Assembly (NCBI GenBank): GCA_017527945.1 | Contig: JAFXPL010000023.1 | Coordinates: 1-46,922 of the forward strand | Direction of reading: 5' to 3' | DNA: 46,922 nt | Origin: Bacteroidales bacterium | GTDB taxonomy: Bacteria > Bacteroidota > Bacteroidia > Bacteroidales > WCHB1-69 | Part shown: one piece after another, positions 1-7,018 of the stretch | How positions within the stretch are numbered: the stretch's first letter is position 1 | How the letters are laid out: each line of letters starts with the position of its first letter | The notes under the pieces: generated by a model | What the model saw: only the letters and a program-made list of their open reading frames with translations | What the model was told of the DNA's origin: nothing | Database searches by the model: none | Program-made: the position numbers and the translations under genes

Positions 1-18
1 CAATGTGTGAGCTTCAAG

Positions 19-474
19 CTATTTAATGTCCAAATCATCCGGTTTCTTGTTAGGGCAGAACATTGAAACTGCTTTTAATCCAGATTGTTCAACTAGATGT
101 TTGAAGATTGCCTCGCGATAGTATATCGTCAAAGCTTTTGCCAACACTCTTTTTTGCCAATCTTTAAATCCCGGATTAAGACTTTACAGCACAACCTTTG
201 CTGTAAGTGGATTGCCCATAAATGGTTTTGGCCATTTTTGAATCCGGTATTTATATTCAGCATCGTTATTTCGATTATGTTCGCCAATATAAGCCTCATC
301 GCATTTAAGGACACATTATGCATTGTCATCGTAAATCGTTGACCCACCACGTATGGGGTCAGCGTACTCAAGACTTGAACCCCACGGATTTATGGATAAA
401 ACCTCTTCTTCCGAGATGGGTATTCTATCAAGTGGAGTTGGACTACACCATAGCCTGTCTGAATTCGTCAGCAT
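19..474 (-). pseudogene. Decayed gene, conserved hypothetical protein (GNPxxAKVVLLxLNPGF-type)
   Basis: Reading the minus strand in one frame from an ATG at 474 gives a protein-like sequence broken by stop codons. One TAA falls before the segment CVLKCDEAYIGEHNR, a second directly after GNPLTAKVVL, and a third (TAG) at 19-21. Around the second stop the frame reads as GNPLTAKVVL-stop-SLNPGFKDWQ. This resembles the N-terminal part of Bacteroidetes hypothetical proteins that I recall with a GN-x-AKVVLLxLNPGF motif, a pattern also seen in uracil-DNA-glycosylase-like folds. The start overlaps the end of the upstream gene by 32 bp, so the two were probably cotranscribed. The stops, not frameshifts, show decay. 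The family name is from memory and uncertain; the broken frame is seen directly. Confidence 0.55.
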
Positions 475-874
475 CAATGTAATGTCGCTTCGTTAATTCG
501 TCATAATAATTTCTTATATCTGCAAAATAGGGATTCTGTGCAAGAGGAAATCTATAGAGATTCCGAATTTCATCCTGAAACAATTTCACCAACTGCTTCA
601 AGTTGATTTTATCATCGGAGACAAAATTGTCAATGGGATTGAATCCTCCACCACGTATCATTCCGATATAATTGGAGATGGTTCCGCAAATGGTTTCTGT
701 CCTATCTGGGTGTTCAATACATTGTTCGTTTAGTTCATTGAAGAAATCGTATCCATGATACACACAATTAGCTATCTCTGCCAATTTATCTTCCTTGCTT
801 GAATAGGAAAACTCATGAGCAAAACTATCGAAATATTCTCTGATTGATTTGGTCGGTTTATATAATGGTTCCAT
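443..874 (-). CDS. Hypothetical protein, 143 aa
   Basis: I do not recognise this family. The protein is soluble and acidic, with no signal peptide or membrane segment. It is rich in aromatic and acidic residues and looks mostly helical (KEDKLAEIANCVYHGYDF, later LVKLFQDEIRNLYRF). It begins at an ATG at 874, and the AT-rich composition differs from the GC-richer genes to its right. Its 3' end overlaps the possible start of the decayed gene downstream by 32 bp, which suggests a former two-gene operon. Such small soluble proteins beside a decayed partner can belong to accessory loci, but nothing in the sequence gives a function. It is called as a gene because of the intact 143-codon frame and protein-like composition. 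Confidence 0.6.
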   Translation of the reverse strand: MEPLYKPTKSIREYFDSFAHEFSYSSKEDKLAEIANCVYHGYDFFNELNEQCIEHPDRTETICGTISNYIGMIRGGGFNPIDNFVSDDKINLKQLVKLFQDEIRNLYRFPLAQNPYFADIRNYYDELTKRHYIDADEFRQAMV

Positions 875-951
875 ATATGATTTGTATTAGTTACATCACA
901 CCCATATAAAAGCAAAATTCCCGTTTTTATTGTCCTCACGCTCAACAAAGA

Positions 952-977
952 ACCGCCACCCGGTTGGTGGTGGCGGT
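952..977 (-). terminator. Stem-loop after the split serine hydrolase gene
   Basis: A perfect 9-bp inverted repeat, ACCGCCACC and GGTGGCGGT, encloses an 8-nt loop. On the minus strand it is followed by TTCTTTGTT. It lies 32 bp beyond the stop codon of the C-terminal hydrolase fragment and fits an intrinsic terminator of the original gene. Confidence 0.55.
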
Positions 978-1009
978 GATAATGTTAGGTTAGAATTACA
1001 ATATTGCTA

Positions 1010-1630
1010 TTATTGCCAGGAGCTGCCCAACTGGTCGAATAATACCGGAATTCTTGTGGGACCACTGTTGCTCTTGCCGATGCGCACGATGACAAGGCTT
1101 TTGTGCGGGTTGACGTAGAGCACTTGCTCGCAGATGCCAAGGGCATAGTAGCCGGAATATTCTGGGCGGATGAAGCCTTCGTAGTTGATGTTGTACCAGT
1201 TGAAATGGTAGCCGTGATAGCTGGTGTCGCAGTCGGCGGTTTGCCGTATCCAATCCTCGCTCACGATGCGTCGGCCGTCCCACATTCCATCATTGAGATA
1301 GAGTCGGCCAATCTTGGCAAGATCCTTGATAGTAAGCGTGATGCCGCCGAAAGAGTGTGCAAAGTCGTGTTCCCGGCTGTCGATGTTGACCAGCGCCGGA
1401 TGCTCCATACCCAGTGGCTTCCACACACGCTCGCCGAGGTAGTCGGCATACCGCTTGCCGGAAGCCCGCTCGATGACCGCGCCGAGGATTGCCGACGTCA
1501 TGCTCTCGTAGCGGAACTGAGTGCCCGGCTCGCAGCGGAATTTCAGCCCTCGGATTTGCCGCATGATGTTGTCCCCATAATTAAGCCTCGCCATAGCGTT
1601 GATCATCTTCAGGTCCTTCAGGGGGAGCAA
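1010..1630 (-). pseudogene. Serine hydrolase (beta-lactamase family), C-terminal half
   Basis: This open frame encodes the C-terminal half of a class C beta-lactamase-like serine hydrolase. It contains EPGTQFRYESM, where the Tyr-x-Asn/Ser element of the family lies, then ILGAVIERASGKRYADYL, WKPLGM and DLAKIGRLYLNDGMWDGRRIV, all typical of the second half of such proteins. The SxxK catalytic serine and the signal peptide are missing. Both are found 6.4 kb away at 8048-8633 on the same strand. The hydrolase homology starts at CTG AAG GAC (codon starting at 1621). Upstream of that the frame is island DNA, and the nominal TTG start at 1630 is not credible. Joining this half to the other at the shared CTGAAGG gives an uninterrupted frame. 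Confidence 0.85.
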
Positions 1631-1634
1631 GATG

Positions 1635-1692
1635 GCACTGATAATCAGTGCTTTATCTTTTTATATACCCATTTTGTACCCAATTTGTACCC
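1635..1692. other. Left island end: palindrome plus paired TTTGTACCC motifs (putative recombinase site)
   Basis: GCACTGAT-A-ATCAGTGC (1635-1651) is a perfect palindrome 14 bp inside the CCTTCAG copy. It is followed by TTTTGTACCC (1672-1681) and ATTTGTACCC (1683-1692), spaced 11 bp apart, about one helical turn. The layout (core, palindrome, helically phased arm repeats) resembles a tyrosine-recombinase attachment site. The enzyme is not in the window. Confidence 0.5.
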
Positions 1693-1795
1693 GAACAACA
1701 TACAATATTAGGAATCAGCAGTTTAACACTTCAACTCACTCTACAATCCGATTTGCTAAAAGAAACAATATTCTACAAATCAAGCATTTACAAAT

Positions 1796-1830
1796 AAAAG
1801 GTTCAACTCTGCTTTGGGGTTGAACCTTTT
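1796..1830 (-). terminator. Intrinsic terminator of the island operon
   Basis: AAAAGGTTCAAC (1796-1807) and GTTGAACCTTTT (1819-1830) form a 12-bp perfect stem with an 11-nt loop. On the minus strand the stem ends in CCTTTTATTTG. It lies about 90 bp beyond the last gene of the leftward series, the Nim-like gene ending at 1922. Confidence 0.75.
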
Positions 1831-1921
1831 CTTTTCATTTAATAATACATTAGAGTCCTATTCTGCAATGGAGTTTATGTTTTCAGCAAGAAAAAGGATA
1901 CATTATGTTCGTTAGCATACT

Positions 1922-2437
1922 CTATTCCATCCGACCCCATTTCATCTCTTCTCCATGCTGGTCGTATTGCTTGCGCTTGCCGATGGGAGGCTCGGTGAGG
2001 GTGATGCGCACCACGGCCGTCCGTTCAAGACTGCGGGCGATGGAGGCGTTGAAGGCGTCCATGTGCTTGGGGAGGAACCGCTGGCAGATGACCCGCAGGG
2101 CCTCAACCTTCTCCTCGCGGCCGGTTATCAGCTCGGCCCTGCCGACGGCGGTGGCCGACTTGTATTGCAGCGTGAAGCTTCCGTCTTTGGGGCCTATGGT
2201 GGGGGCACATTTGGTGACGGCCGAAAGGAAGACCGTCGGGCAATTCGCTATGCAATCAAGCTTCTCGCCCTCGAGGGCACAATGAAAATAGAAGGTGCGC
2301 TCGTCAGTGCGTGCCAGCGACAGCGGCAACCCGTAGGGCGTACCGTCGGGACGTGTGAAGCTGACCGTCACGTATGGGGCTTTCTCCAGCACCTCCAGCG
2401 CGAAAGCCGCATCCATCTCTCTACTTGCTTTTCTCAT
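1922..2437 (-). CDS. Pyridoxamine 5'-phosphate oxidase-family flavoprotein, NimA-like
   Basis: This 171-residue cytoplasmic protein has the split beta-barrel FMN-binding fold of the pyridoxamine-phosphate-oxidase superfamily. The pattern PYVTVSFTRPDGTPYGLPLS, then FYFHCALEGEKLDCI, then SATAVGRAELITG matches the NimA-like branch, which includes 5-nitroimidazole reductases, and the length is typical. Family members reduce small molecules or bind flavin. Whether this one acts on nitroimidazoles cannot be told. It is the last gene of the leftward island series, 5 bp after the YecH-like gene, so cotranscription is very likely. Its place beside hcp and a Crp/Fnr regulator suggests a role in nitro or nitroso stress, which is inference. 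The start at 2437 gives a sensible N-terminus. Confidence 0.8.
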   Translation of the reverse strand: MRKASREMDAAFALEVLEKAPYVTVSFTRPDGTPYGLPLSLARTDERTFYFHCALEGEKLDCIANCPTVFLSAVTKCAPTIGPKDGSFTLQYKSATAVGRAELITGREEKVEALRVICQRFLPKHMDAFNASIARSLERTAVVRITLTEPPIGKRKQYDQHGEEMKWGRME

Positions 2438-2442
2438 GAGTT

Positions 2443-2676
2443 TTATTTTTCGTGTTCGCAGACCTTGTCGGTGTCAACCGTGAAGCCGTCGTCCATCGGC
2501 ATAAACTTGCCGTGTTCCTGGAGGAAATCTATCAAACCTTGTGCCGTGAGATTCTCGGCGCTGCAGGTGTAGAAACGCTCTTCTGCGCCGAACTTCTCGA
2601 TGATAGCCTCCAGAAGGCTCTTTTCTGTGTAGCTGTGCCCTTGCATCATGGCAAGGACTTCGTGTCCGTGTGTCAT
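2443..2676 (-). CDS. YecH family metal-binding protein (DUF2492)
   Basis: This 77-residue protein begins MTHGHEVLAMM, the signature opening of the YecH/DUF2492 family. The family is small, has His and Cys residues thought to bind metal, and its exact role is unknown. Here the candidate ligands are His3 and His5, a Cys in YTCSAENLT, and the terminal CEHEK. The segment GLIDFLQEHGKFMPMDDGF matches the conserved family core. It lies 15 bp after the DUF438 gene and 5 bp before the Nim-like gene, so it belongs to the same operon. In other bacteria small YecH-like genes occur near anaerobic respiration and NO-detoxification genes, which fits this context. Confidence 0.75.
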   Translation of the reverse strand: MTHGHEVLAMMQGHSYTEKSLLEAIIEKFGAEERFYTCSAENLTAQGLIDFLQEHGKFMPMDDGFTVDTDKVCEHEK

Positions 2677-2691
2677 TGTATAGGTTATAGT

Positions 2692-4104
2692 TTAAAGTTG
2701 AGATTTGGCGAAATGCTCCTTGGCGAATTCCATGTCTTGTACTAGCTCGACGGTGCCGAGGTAGGTGCGGTCGGCGTCGCGGACGGCGAGGTAGGTGACG
2801 AGCATTGTGCGGCCTCCCTTGTCCATCCATACGGGCACACGGTCGGCTTTGCCACTGCGGAAGCTGTCGATGATGCTGCGCACCATGGGCTCCACTTTCG
2901 GCGGATGGCAGGAGAAGACCTCGCGGTCGATGGCCATACCGGGGCGCTTGAAGACTTTCGGGCCCTCGTTGAAGAAGCGGTTGATGTTGTCGGCGTCGAC
3001 AAAACTGATTTCCATCGGGATGGTGTTGAGCAGGGCTGTGAGCTGCGGAAGAGTTAAATGCCCTCCGGGCATACGGACTTCGTCCAGCTGTTGGCTATTG
3101 ACTGTTAGCTGTTGGCTTTTTTCGGCATCGTTCCACATTTTGTTCTCAACTCCGAGGCAGGGGGCGTAGTCCTTGCTGTCGCGGTAGATACCTTGCCACT
3201 CCTCGTCGGTGAAATGCTCGGCGCAGATGGGGAAGAGGATGTTGGCCTCCTTGTAGATCATCTCCTCAGCACGGGCAAGGACAGCCTCGGCGCGAGCATT
3301 GTCCCACTCGCGAACCAGCGCGCCCATCTCGTCGCGTATCTCGTCATCTACGGTCCACATCACGTTCTGCGGGCCGGTGATATCATACTTGGTCTTGAGC
3401 AGCGGATAGATTAGGTCGCCCTTCTTGGCGTAGTGGATGCTGACGTCGCGTAGGCGGACGAAGGTTTCGCGCGAATGGTCTTTCTTCCAACTGTCAAGCT
3501 CTCGCTGGATGGCCTCGTTCTCCTTGGTGAAGGTGTGGAGCGGGTGGCCCTCGATGCCGGCAAGCATCATGGCGGTAAACATGTTCCCGCCCTCGGGCGC
3601 GGCATGGGTCTCGCAGCTGGTGGCTCCGTGGAAAAGGGCTGAGTGGACATCGCACAGGCGCTGCACTTCCTCGAGCGGGGTGCCTTCGGCCATCAGCTGC
3701 TGCTCGGCATCCATAATCTCGTGGGCGTCTACCTCGCCGAACTGATCGACGAAATCCTTGCGCACACTCTCCAAATCCTCGCCCTCGCCCAGACGGCGCA
3801 GATAGGCCTTCAGCTGCTCTGTGCGGCTTGCTTCCTCTTCTTCTCCATTCTTTTCATTCTGATTGTGATTTAAACCAGATTCACTAGAGATCTCAAAGCC
3901 CTTCTCATGGAAGGCCGCCACGATTTTTTCCATCGGAATGCCCTTCATCTTGGCGCCTTTGGGAATGGTCATCATGCGCCCCACGGAGAGCAGCATGGCT
4001 TTCTTGGTGATGTCGGTGAAGCCGAGTGCAGCCATGATGTCGACCACCTCGGGGTATTCTTGCGTCAGTTCATAGACCGACTTGCTCAAATCCAGAGTCT
4101 TCAT
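2692..4104 (-). CDS. DUF1858/DUF438/hemerythrin/PAS protein
   Basis: This 470-residue cytoplasmic protein has three recognisable parts. Residues 1-75 are a DUF1858-like domain (LDLSKSVYELTQEYPEVVDIM, GFTDITKK). Residues about 95-310 are a DUF438 segment and a hemerythrin-like helical bundle with likely iron ligands in the HPLHTFTKENEAI and IHYAKKGDLIYP helices and in FPICAEHFTDEEW. The C-terminal 120 residues are PAS-like (IPMEISFVDADNINRFFNEG to YLGTVELVQDM). Such proteins accompany hcp and NO-related genes and are thought to sense or detoxify NO or oxygen. Residues about 330-338 (SQQLTVNSQQL) are encoded by a short dispersed-repeat sequence between domains. It lies 32 bp after the Crp/Fnr regulator and 15 bp before the YecH-like gene. 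Confidence 0.85.
   Translation of the reverse strand: MKTLDLSKSVYELTQEYPEVVDIMAALGFTDITKKAMLLSVGRMMTIPKGAKMKGIPMEKIVAAFHEKGFEISSESGLNHNQNEKNGEEEEASRTEQLKAYLRRLGEGEDLESVRKDFVDQFGEVDAHEIMDAEQQLMAEGTPLEEVQRLCDVHSALFHGATSCETHAAPEGGNMFTAMMLAGIEGHPLHTFTKENEAIQRELDSWKKDHSRETFVRLRDVSIHYAKKGDLIYPLLKTKYDITGPQNVMWTVDDEIRDEMGALVREWDNARAEAVLARAEEMIYKEANILFPICAEHFTDEEWQGIYRDSKDYAPCLGVENKMWNDAEKSQQLTVNSQQLDEVRMPGGHLTLPQLTALLNTIPMEISFVDADNINRFFNEGPKVFKRPGMAIDREVFSCHPPKVEPMVRSIIDSFRSGKADRVPVWMDKGGRTMLVTYLAVRDADRTYLGTVELVQDMEFAKEHFAKSQL
3089..3117. repeat. Dispersed GTTGGCTGTTAGC-type repeat inside the DUF438 gene
   Basis: TGTTGGCTATTGACTGTTAG and the following CTGTTGGCT form a near-periodic run, translated on the minus strand as part of SQQLTVNSQQL. 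I recall the same type of short repeat between genes in many Bacteroidetes genomes. Here it is in frame between two protein domains. Confidence 0.5.
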
Positions 4105-4136
4105 ACAATTGAAAATTGAAAAATATTGTCTATCAC

Positions 4137-4745
4137 CTATAACGCATAACCTTTAACCCCCTTTTTTATCACCCCTTCATCGACCAGTTCGGAGAGGACG
4201 CGGCTGAGGGATGGACGGGCGACGCCCAGCACCTCGGCGGCCTGTGCCACGTTGGAGATACCGCCGTGCAGCACCATATAGTCGAGGGTACGGTTGCGGA
4301 GTCCCTTGATGGCGAAAGCACGCACCTTGCCCGACAGGAACTGCGCGCGGTCGCTTATCAGCTTCAGAAAAGCCCGCAACACCTGGGGGGTCCGCTGCAT
4401 GAAGGCCAGGAACGCCTCGCGGTTGATTTGCCAGAGGGTGGCATCGCTGAGGGCGGTGACCTCGACGGGGATGATGTCGTTGGTGCCGAAGAGGAACGCC
4501 GGCGCAAGGATGCAGGGGGCTTTCAGCTTGTCGACCACTAGCTCGCGTCCCTCGACGCTGCCCATGCGGGTCTCCACGGTGCCCTCGGTGAGGAGCAGCA
4601 GCGATCGGCAGGGGGTGCCGAACCGCACCATCGTCTCGCCCGGCTTGAAGGTGCTCACCTTGTGCGGACTCTCGAGAAACCGCTCCAGTTCCGCCTCGCC
4701 GCACGATGCGAAGATTGGCACTTGTTTTAGTTCCTGATAATCCAT
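4137..4745 (-). CDS. Crp/Fnr family transcriptional regulator, HcpR-like
   Basis: This regulator of about 202 residues has an N-terminal cyclic-nucleotide-binding-type beta-barrel (FKPGETMVRFGTPCRSLLLL, TVETRMGSVEGREL) and a C-terminal winged helix-turn-helix (NVAQAAEVLGVARPSLSRVL). No Cys cluster of the FNR type is present at the N-terminus. The chosen start is the ATG at 4745 (MDYQELKQVPIF). The frame is open to 4790, but that extension is made of ATTGATGATTGATGATT repeat sequence and looks non-coding. Its place in the hcp operon and the palindrome in front of hcp suggest that it is HcpR, the NO/nitrite-responsive activator known in Porphyromonas and other anaerobes. The name is inference from family and context. 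It lies downstream of the norV relic and 32 bp before the DUF438 gene. Confidence 0.75.
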   Translation of the reverse strand: MDYQELKQVPIFASCGEAELERFLESPHKVSTFKPGETMVRFGTPCRSLLLLTEGTVETRMGSVEGRELVVDKLKAPCILAPAFLFGTNDIIPVEVTALSDATLWQINREAFLAFMQRTPQVLRAFLKLISDRAQFLSGKVRAFAIKGLRNRTLDYMVLHGGISNVAQAAEVLGVARPSLSRVLSELVDEGVIKKGVKGYAL

Positions 4746-4782
4746 ATGGTTTTTTGATTGATGATTGATGATTAGTGGTTTA

Positions 4783-4972
4783 TCACACAACGTGGAACAT
4801 GTCTTTGCTTACGCCGCAGGGACCGCATTGATACTTGGCCATCGGGGCGTTAGCCTAGGTAAGCGTTTTGGCTTGAGCCATTCATAATGGAGTAGTCGTC
4901 GCCGTGGAACGATTCCAGTTCCCAGTCGATGTAGCCCACCCAGCTGATATTGTTTTTTACGTGTTTTCTCAT
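4783..4972 (-). pseudogene. Relic of NorV-type flavorubredoxin (NO reductase)
   Basis: From an ATG at 4972 the minus strand reads [20 protein letters not shown], continues with [20 protein letters not shown] and meets a stop at 4850-4852. This closely matches the N-terminus of E. coli NorV as I remember it (VKNNIHWVGQRDWEV, FHGTEY, GSSYNSYLI). In the next frame the remaining 65 bp encode AKYQCGPCGVSKDMFHVV and a stop at 4783-4785, which resembles a rubredoxin C-terminus (CPxCGxGKDxFE). About 400 codons in between are gone. It was therefore probably a flavorubredoxin of the diiron/flavodoxin/rubredoxin type that lost its centre by internal deletion. It sits exactly between hcp and the regulator gene, where a NO reductase would be expected. 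Confidence 0.7.
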
Positions 4973-5031
4973 TGCATATATGTGCTTTATTAATAATCTA
5001 TATTATCTCAATCACGATGCAAAAATACGAA

Positions 5032-6696
5032 TTATTCCCCGATGAGGAGCTTCATGTCATCCTCTACGGTGGTGATGCCGCCGATGCCGAAGTTCTCGAC
5101 CAGCACTTTAGCCACATTGGGCGAGAGGAAGGCGGGCAATGTCGGGCCGAGGTGGATATTCTTCACACCGAGGCTGAGCAGCGCCAGCAGCACTATGACG
5201 GCCTTCTGCTCGTACCACGCGATGTTGTAGGCGATGGGCAGCTGGTTGACATCATCGAGGCCGAACACTTCTTTCAGCTTCAGGGCAATGAGGGCCAAGG
5301 AGTAGCTGTCGTTGCACTGGCCGGCGTCGAGCACGCGGGGGATGCCGCCGATGTCGCCTAGGGCTAGCTCGTTGTACTTGTATTTGGCGCAACCGGCCGT
5401 GAGGATGACGCAATCCTTGGGCAGCGCTTTGGCTAATTCGGTGTAGTATTCGCGGCTCTTCATGCGACCGTCACAGCCCGCCATCACCACGAACTTGCGG
5501 ATGGCACCGTTCTTCACGGCCTCCACCACTTTGTCGGCGAGGGCAAAGACCTGCTCGTGGGCAAAGCCGCCCACAATCTTGCCCGTCTCTATCTCCTTGG
5601 GAGCCTGGCAAGTTTTGGCCAAAGCGATGATTTCGGAAAAATCCTTTTTGCCATTGGCGTCGGCAGGGATGTGCTTCCAACCCGGGAATCCCGTGCTGTT
5701 GGTGGTGAAGACGCGCTCTTTGTACGAGGCGTTGGCCATGGGCGGCACGATGCAGTTGGTGGTGAAGAGGATGGGGCCGTTGAACGCCTCAAACTCCTCG
5801 CGCTGTTTCCACCATGCGTTGCCGTAGTTGCCCTTCAGGTGGCTGTACTGCTTCAGGCGGGGATAGTAGTGTGCCGGCAGCATCTCGCTGTGGGTGTAGA
5901 TGTCGATGCCCGCGTCCTTGCTCTGCTCCAGCAGTTGCTCAATGTCGTTGAGGTCGTGGCCGCTGATGAGGATGCCCGGACGGTTGCCCACGCCGATGTT
6001 CACCTCGGTGATTTCGGGGTTGCCGTAGGCAGTGGTGTTGGCCTTGTCGAGCAGGGCCATTGCCTTCACTCCCCATTCGCCGGTCTTCAGCGTGAGGGCG
6101 GTGAGTTCATCGGTATCGTTGCAGGTGACAAGCTGTCCGAGGGTTTGCAGGATAAACTCGTTCGCGTCATCATCTGCCTGACCGAGGCGGGCGGCGTGCT
6201 CCAGGTAGGCGGCCATACCTTTGAGGCCGTACATGGTGAGTTCTTTCAGCGAGCGGATATCCTCATTGCTTTCGGCGAGAATGCCCACGTTTTGGGCTTT
6301 CTCGTCGTATTGCTCGCGGGCGCAATGCCAATCTAGCACATCGAGTTTCGGCAGCTCGATTCCTTTATTATTAGTAACACGGTATTTGAAAGTGTCGCGG
6401 ATTTCCAAGCCCTTTTCGATGCGGGCATAGATGCTCTCGGGGTCGAAGTTGGCGTTGGTGATGGTGCAGAATAGCGCGTCGTTCACGAAGGCGTGAATGC
6501 TCTTGCGGAAATCGCAGTAGTCGTGACCGCAGCTGTGTTGATGGTGGTTGGCGATAACGCCGAGTCCTTTAAGGACATAGATGAGCAGATCTTGTGCGTG
6601 TGCCACCTGCGGGGTCTTGCCGCACACTCCTGAAACTTTGCAGCCGGTGCATCCGGCGGTTTCCTGGCATTGGAAACAAAACATCCTATTTCCCAT
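5032..6696 (-). CDS. hcp: Hydroxylamine reductase / hybrid-cluster protein
   Basis: This 554-residue protein begins with the four-cysteine cluster motif ([15 protein letters not shown], then VCGK) that binds the first iron-sulfur cluster of hybrid-cluster proteins. Hybrid-cluster ligands are found in the C-terminal half ([52 protein letters not shown]), and the length is typical for the shorter, anaerobe-type class. Hcp proteins reduce hydroxylamine in vitro. In cells they are linked to NO reduction and protection from nitrosative stress. It is the first gene of the leftward island series, about 44 bp after its predicted transcription start and behind a palindromic operator. The start MGNRMFCF is used; the Met five residues in is also possible. 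Cytoplasmic, probably anaerobic. Confidence 0.95.
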   Translation of the reverse strand: MGNRMFCFQCQETAGCTGCKVSGVCGKTPQVAHAQDLLIYVLKGLGVIANHHQHSCGHDYCDFRKSIHAFVNDALFCTITNANFDPESIYARIEKGLEIRDTFKYRVTNNKGIELPKLDVLDWHCAREQYDEKAQNVGILAESNEDIRSLKELTMYGLKGMAAYLEHAARLGQADDDANEFILQTLGQLVTCNDTDELTALTLKTGEWGVKAMALLDKANTTAYGNPEITEVNIGVGNRPGILISGHDLNDIEQLLEQSKDAGIDIYTHSEMLPAHYYPRLKQYSHLKGNYGNAWWKQREEFEAFNGPILFTTNCIVPPMANASYKERVFTTNSTGFPGWKHIPADANGKKDFSEIIALAKTCQAPKEIETGKIVGGFAHEQVFALADKVVEAVKNGAIRKFVVMAGCDGRMKSREYYTELAKALPKDCVILTAGCAKYKYNELALGDIGGIPRVLDAGQCNDSYSLALIALKLKEVFGLDDVNQLPIAYNIAWYEQKAVIVLLALLSLGVKNIHLGPTLPAFLSPNVAKVLVENFGIGGITTVEDDMKLLIGE

Positions 6697-6744
6697 GTTG
6701 TTATGTGTTTTTCTTGTTGATATATTCTAGTTCGTTTTCGACTG

Positions 6745-6752
6745 CAAAAGTA
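6745..6752 (-). promoter_or_regulatory. hcp promoter, -7 element
   Basis: The minus strand reads TACTTTTG, a full match to the Bacteroidetes -7 consensus TAnnTTTG, so the start of transcription is expected near 6740. There is no TTTG at the -33 position. That place is taken by the palindrome at 6773-6790, as expected for an activator-dependent promoter. Confidence 0.65.
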
Positions 6753-6772
6753 CAGAGAATACCAAAGGTGAA

Positions 6773-6790
6773 GCGTAACAGATGTTACGC
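6773..6790. promoter_or_regulatory. Crp/Fnr-type operator upstream of hcp (putative HcpR box)
   Basis: GCGTAAC-AGAT-GTTACGC is a perfect 7-bp inverted repeat with a 4-bp spacer, the geometry of Crp/Fnr-family sites. Its centre (6781.5) is about 41.5 bp upstream of the predicted hcp start, the classic class II activator position, and the regulator gene is in the same operon. The GTAAC/GTTAC half-sites resemble HcpR motifs as I recall them. Confidence 0.7.
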
Positions 6791-6836
6791 GGCCTGTTTT
6801 TTTCTGTCTCATTCGGGAAAAAAAATAATCCCGCCA

Positions 6837-7018
6837 CCGACCCCGAGCTGAAAGCCGATAATATGATTATCCTCGACGGCGCTAAGGTGCGTTTCGGCAA
6901 CCATGTCTTCGTCGGCCCCGGCTGTGGTTTCCACACCGCTCAGCACCCTCTCAACGCCGAGCGGCGCAACGTGGGCCTGGAGTGGGCGCATCCCATCACC
7001 GTGGGTGACAACGTGTGG
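6837..7018 (+). pseudogene. Fragment of maltose/galactoside O-acetyltransferase
   Basis: About 60 plus-strand codons read ADNMIILDGAKVRFGNHVFV, then GPGCGFHTAQHPLNAERRNV, then GLEWAHPITVGDNVW. This is the central left-handed beta-helix part of the maltose/galactoside acetyltransferase family (hexapeptide repeats, with the catalytic His in TAQHPLN). The family is about 190 residues long, so both ends are missing. The homology stops abruptly at 7018, one base before the stop codon of the convergent methyltransferase gene, which marks a recombination junction. The fragment cannot encode a working enzyme. It lies just upstream of the hcp promoter but points the other way. It is useful as evidence that the island was assembled from pieces. 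Confidence 0.75.

Noticed and set aside
4746..4790. N-terminal extension of the Crp/Fnr regulator to 4790
   Set aside because: The extra residues come from an ATTGATGATTGATGATT repeat and have no family match; ATG 4745 fits the family start.
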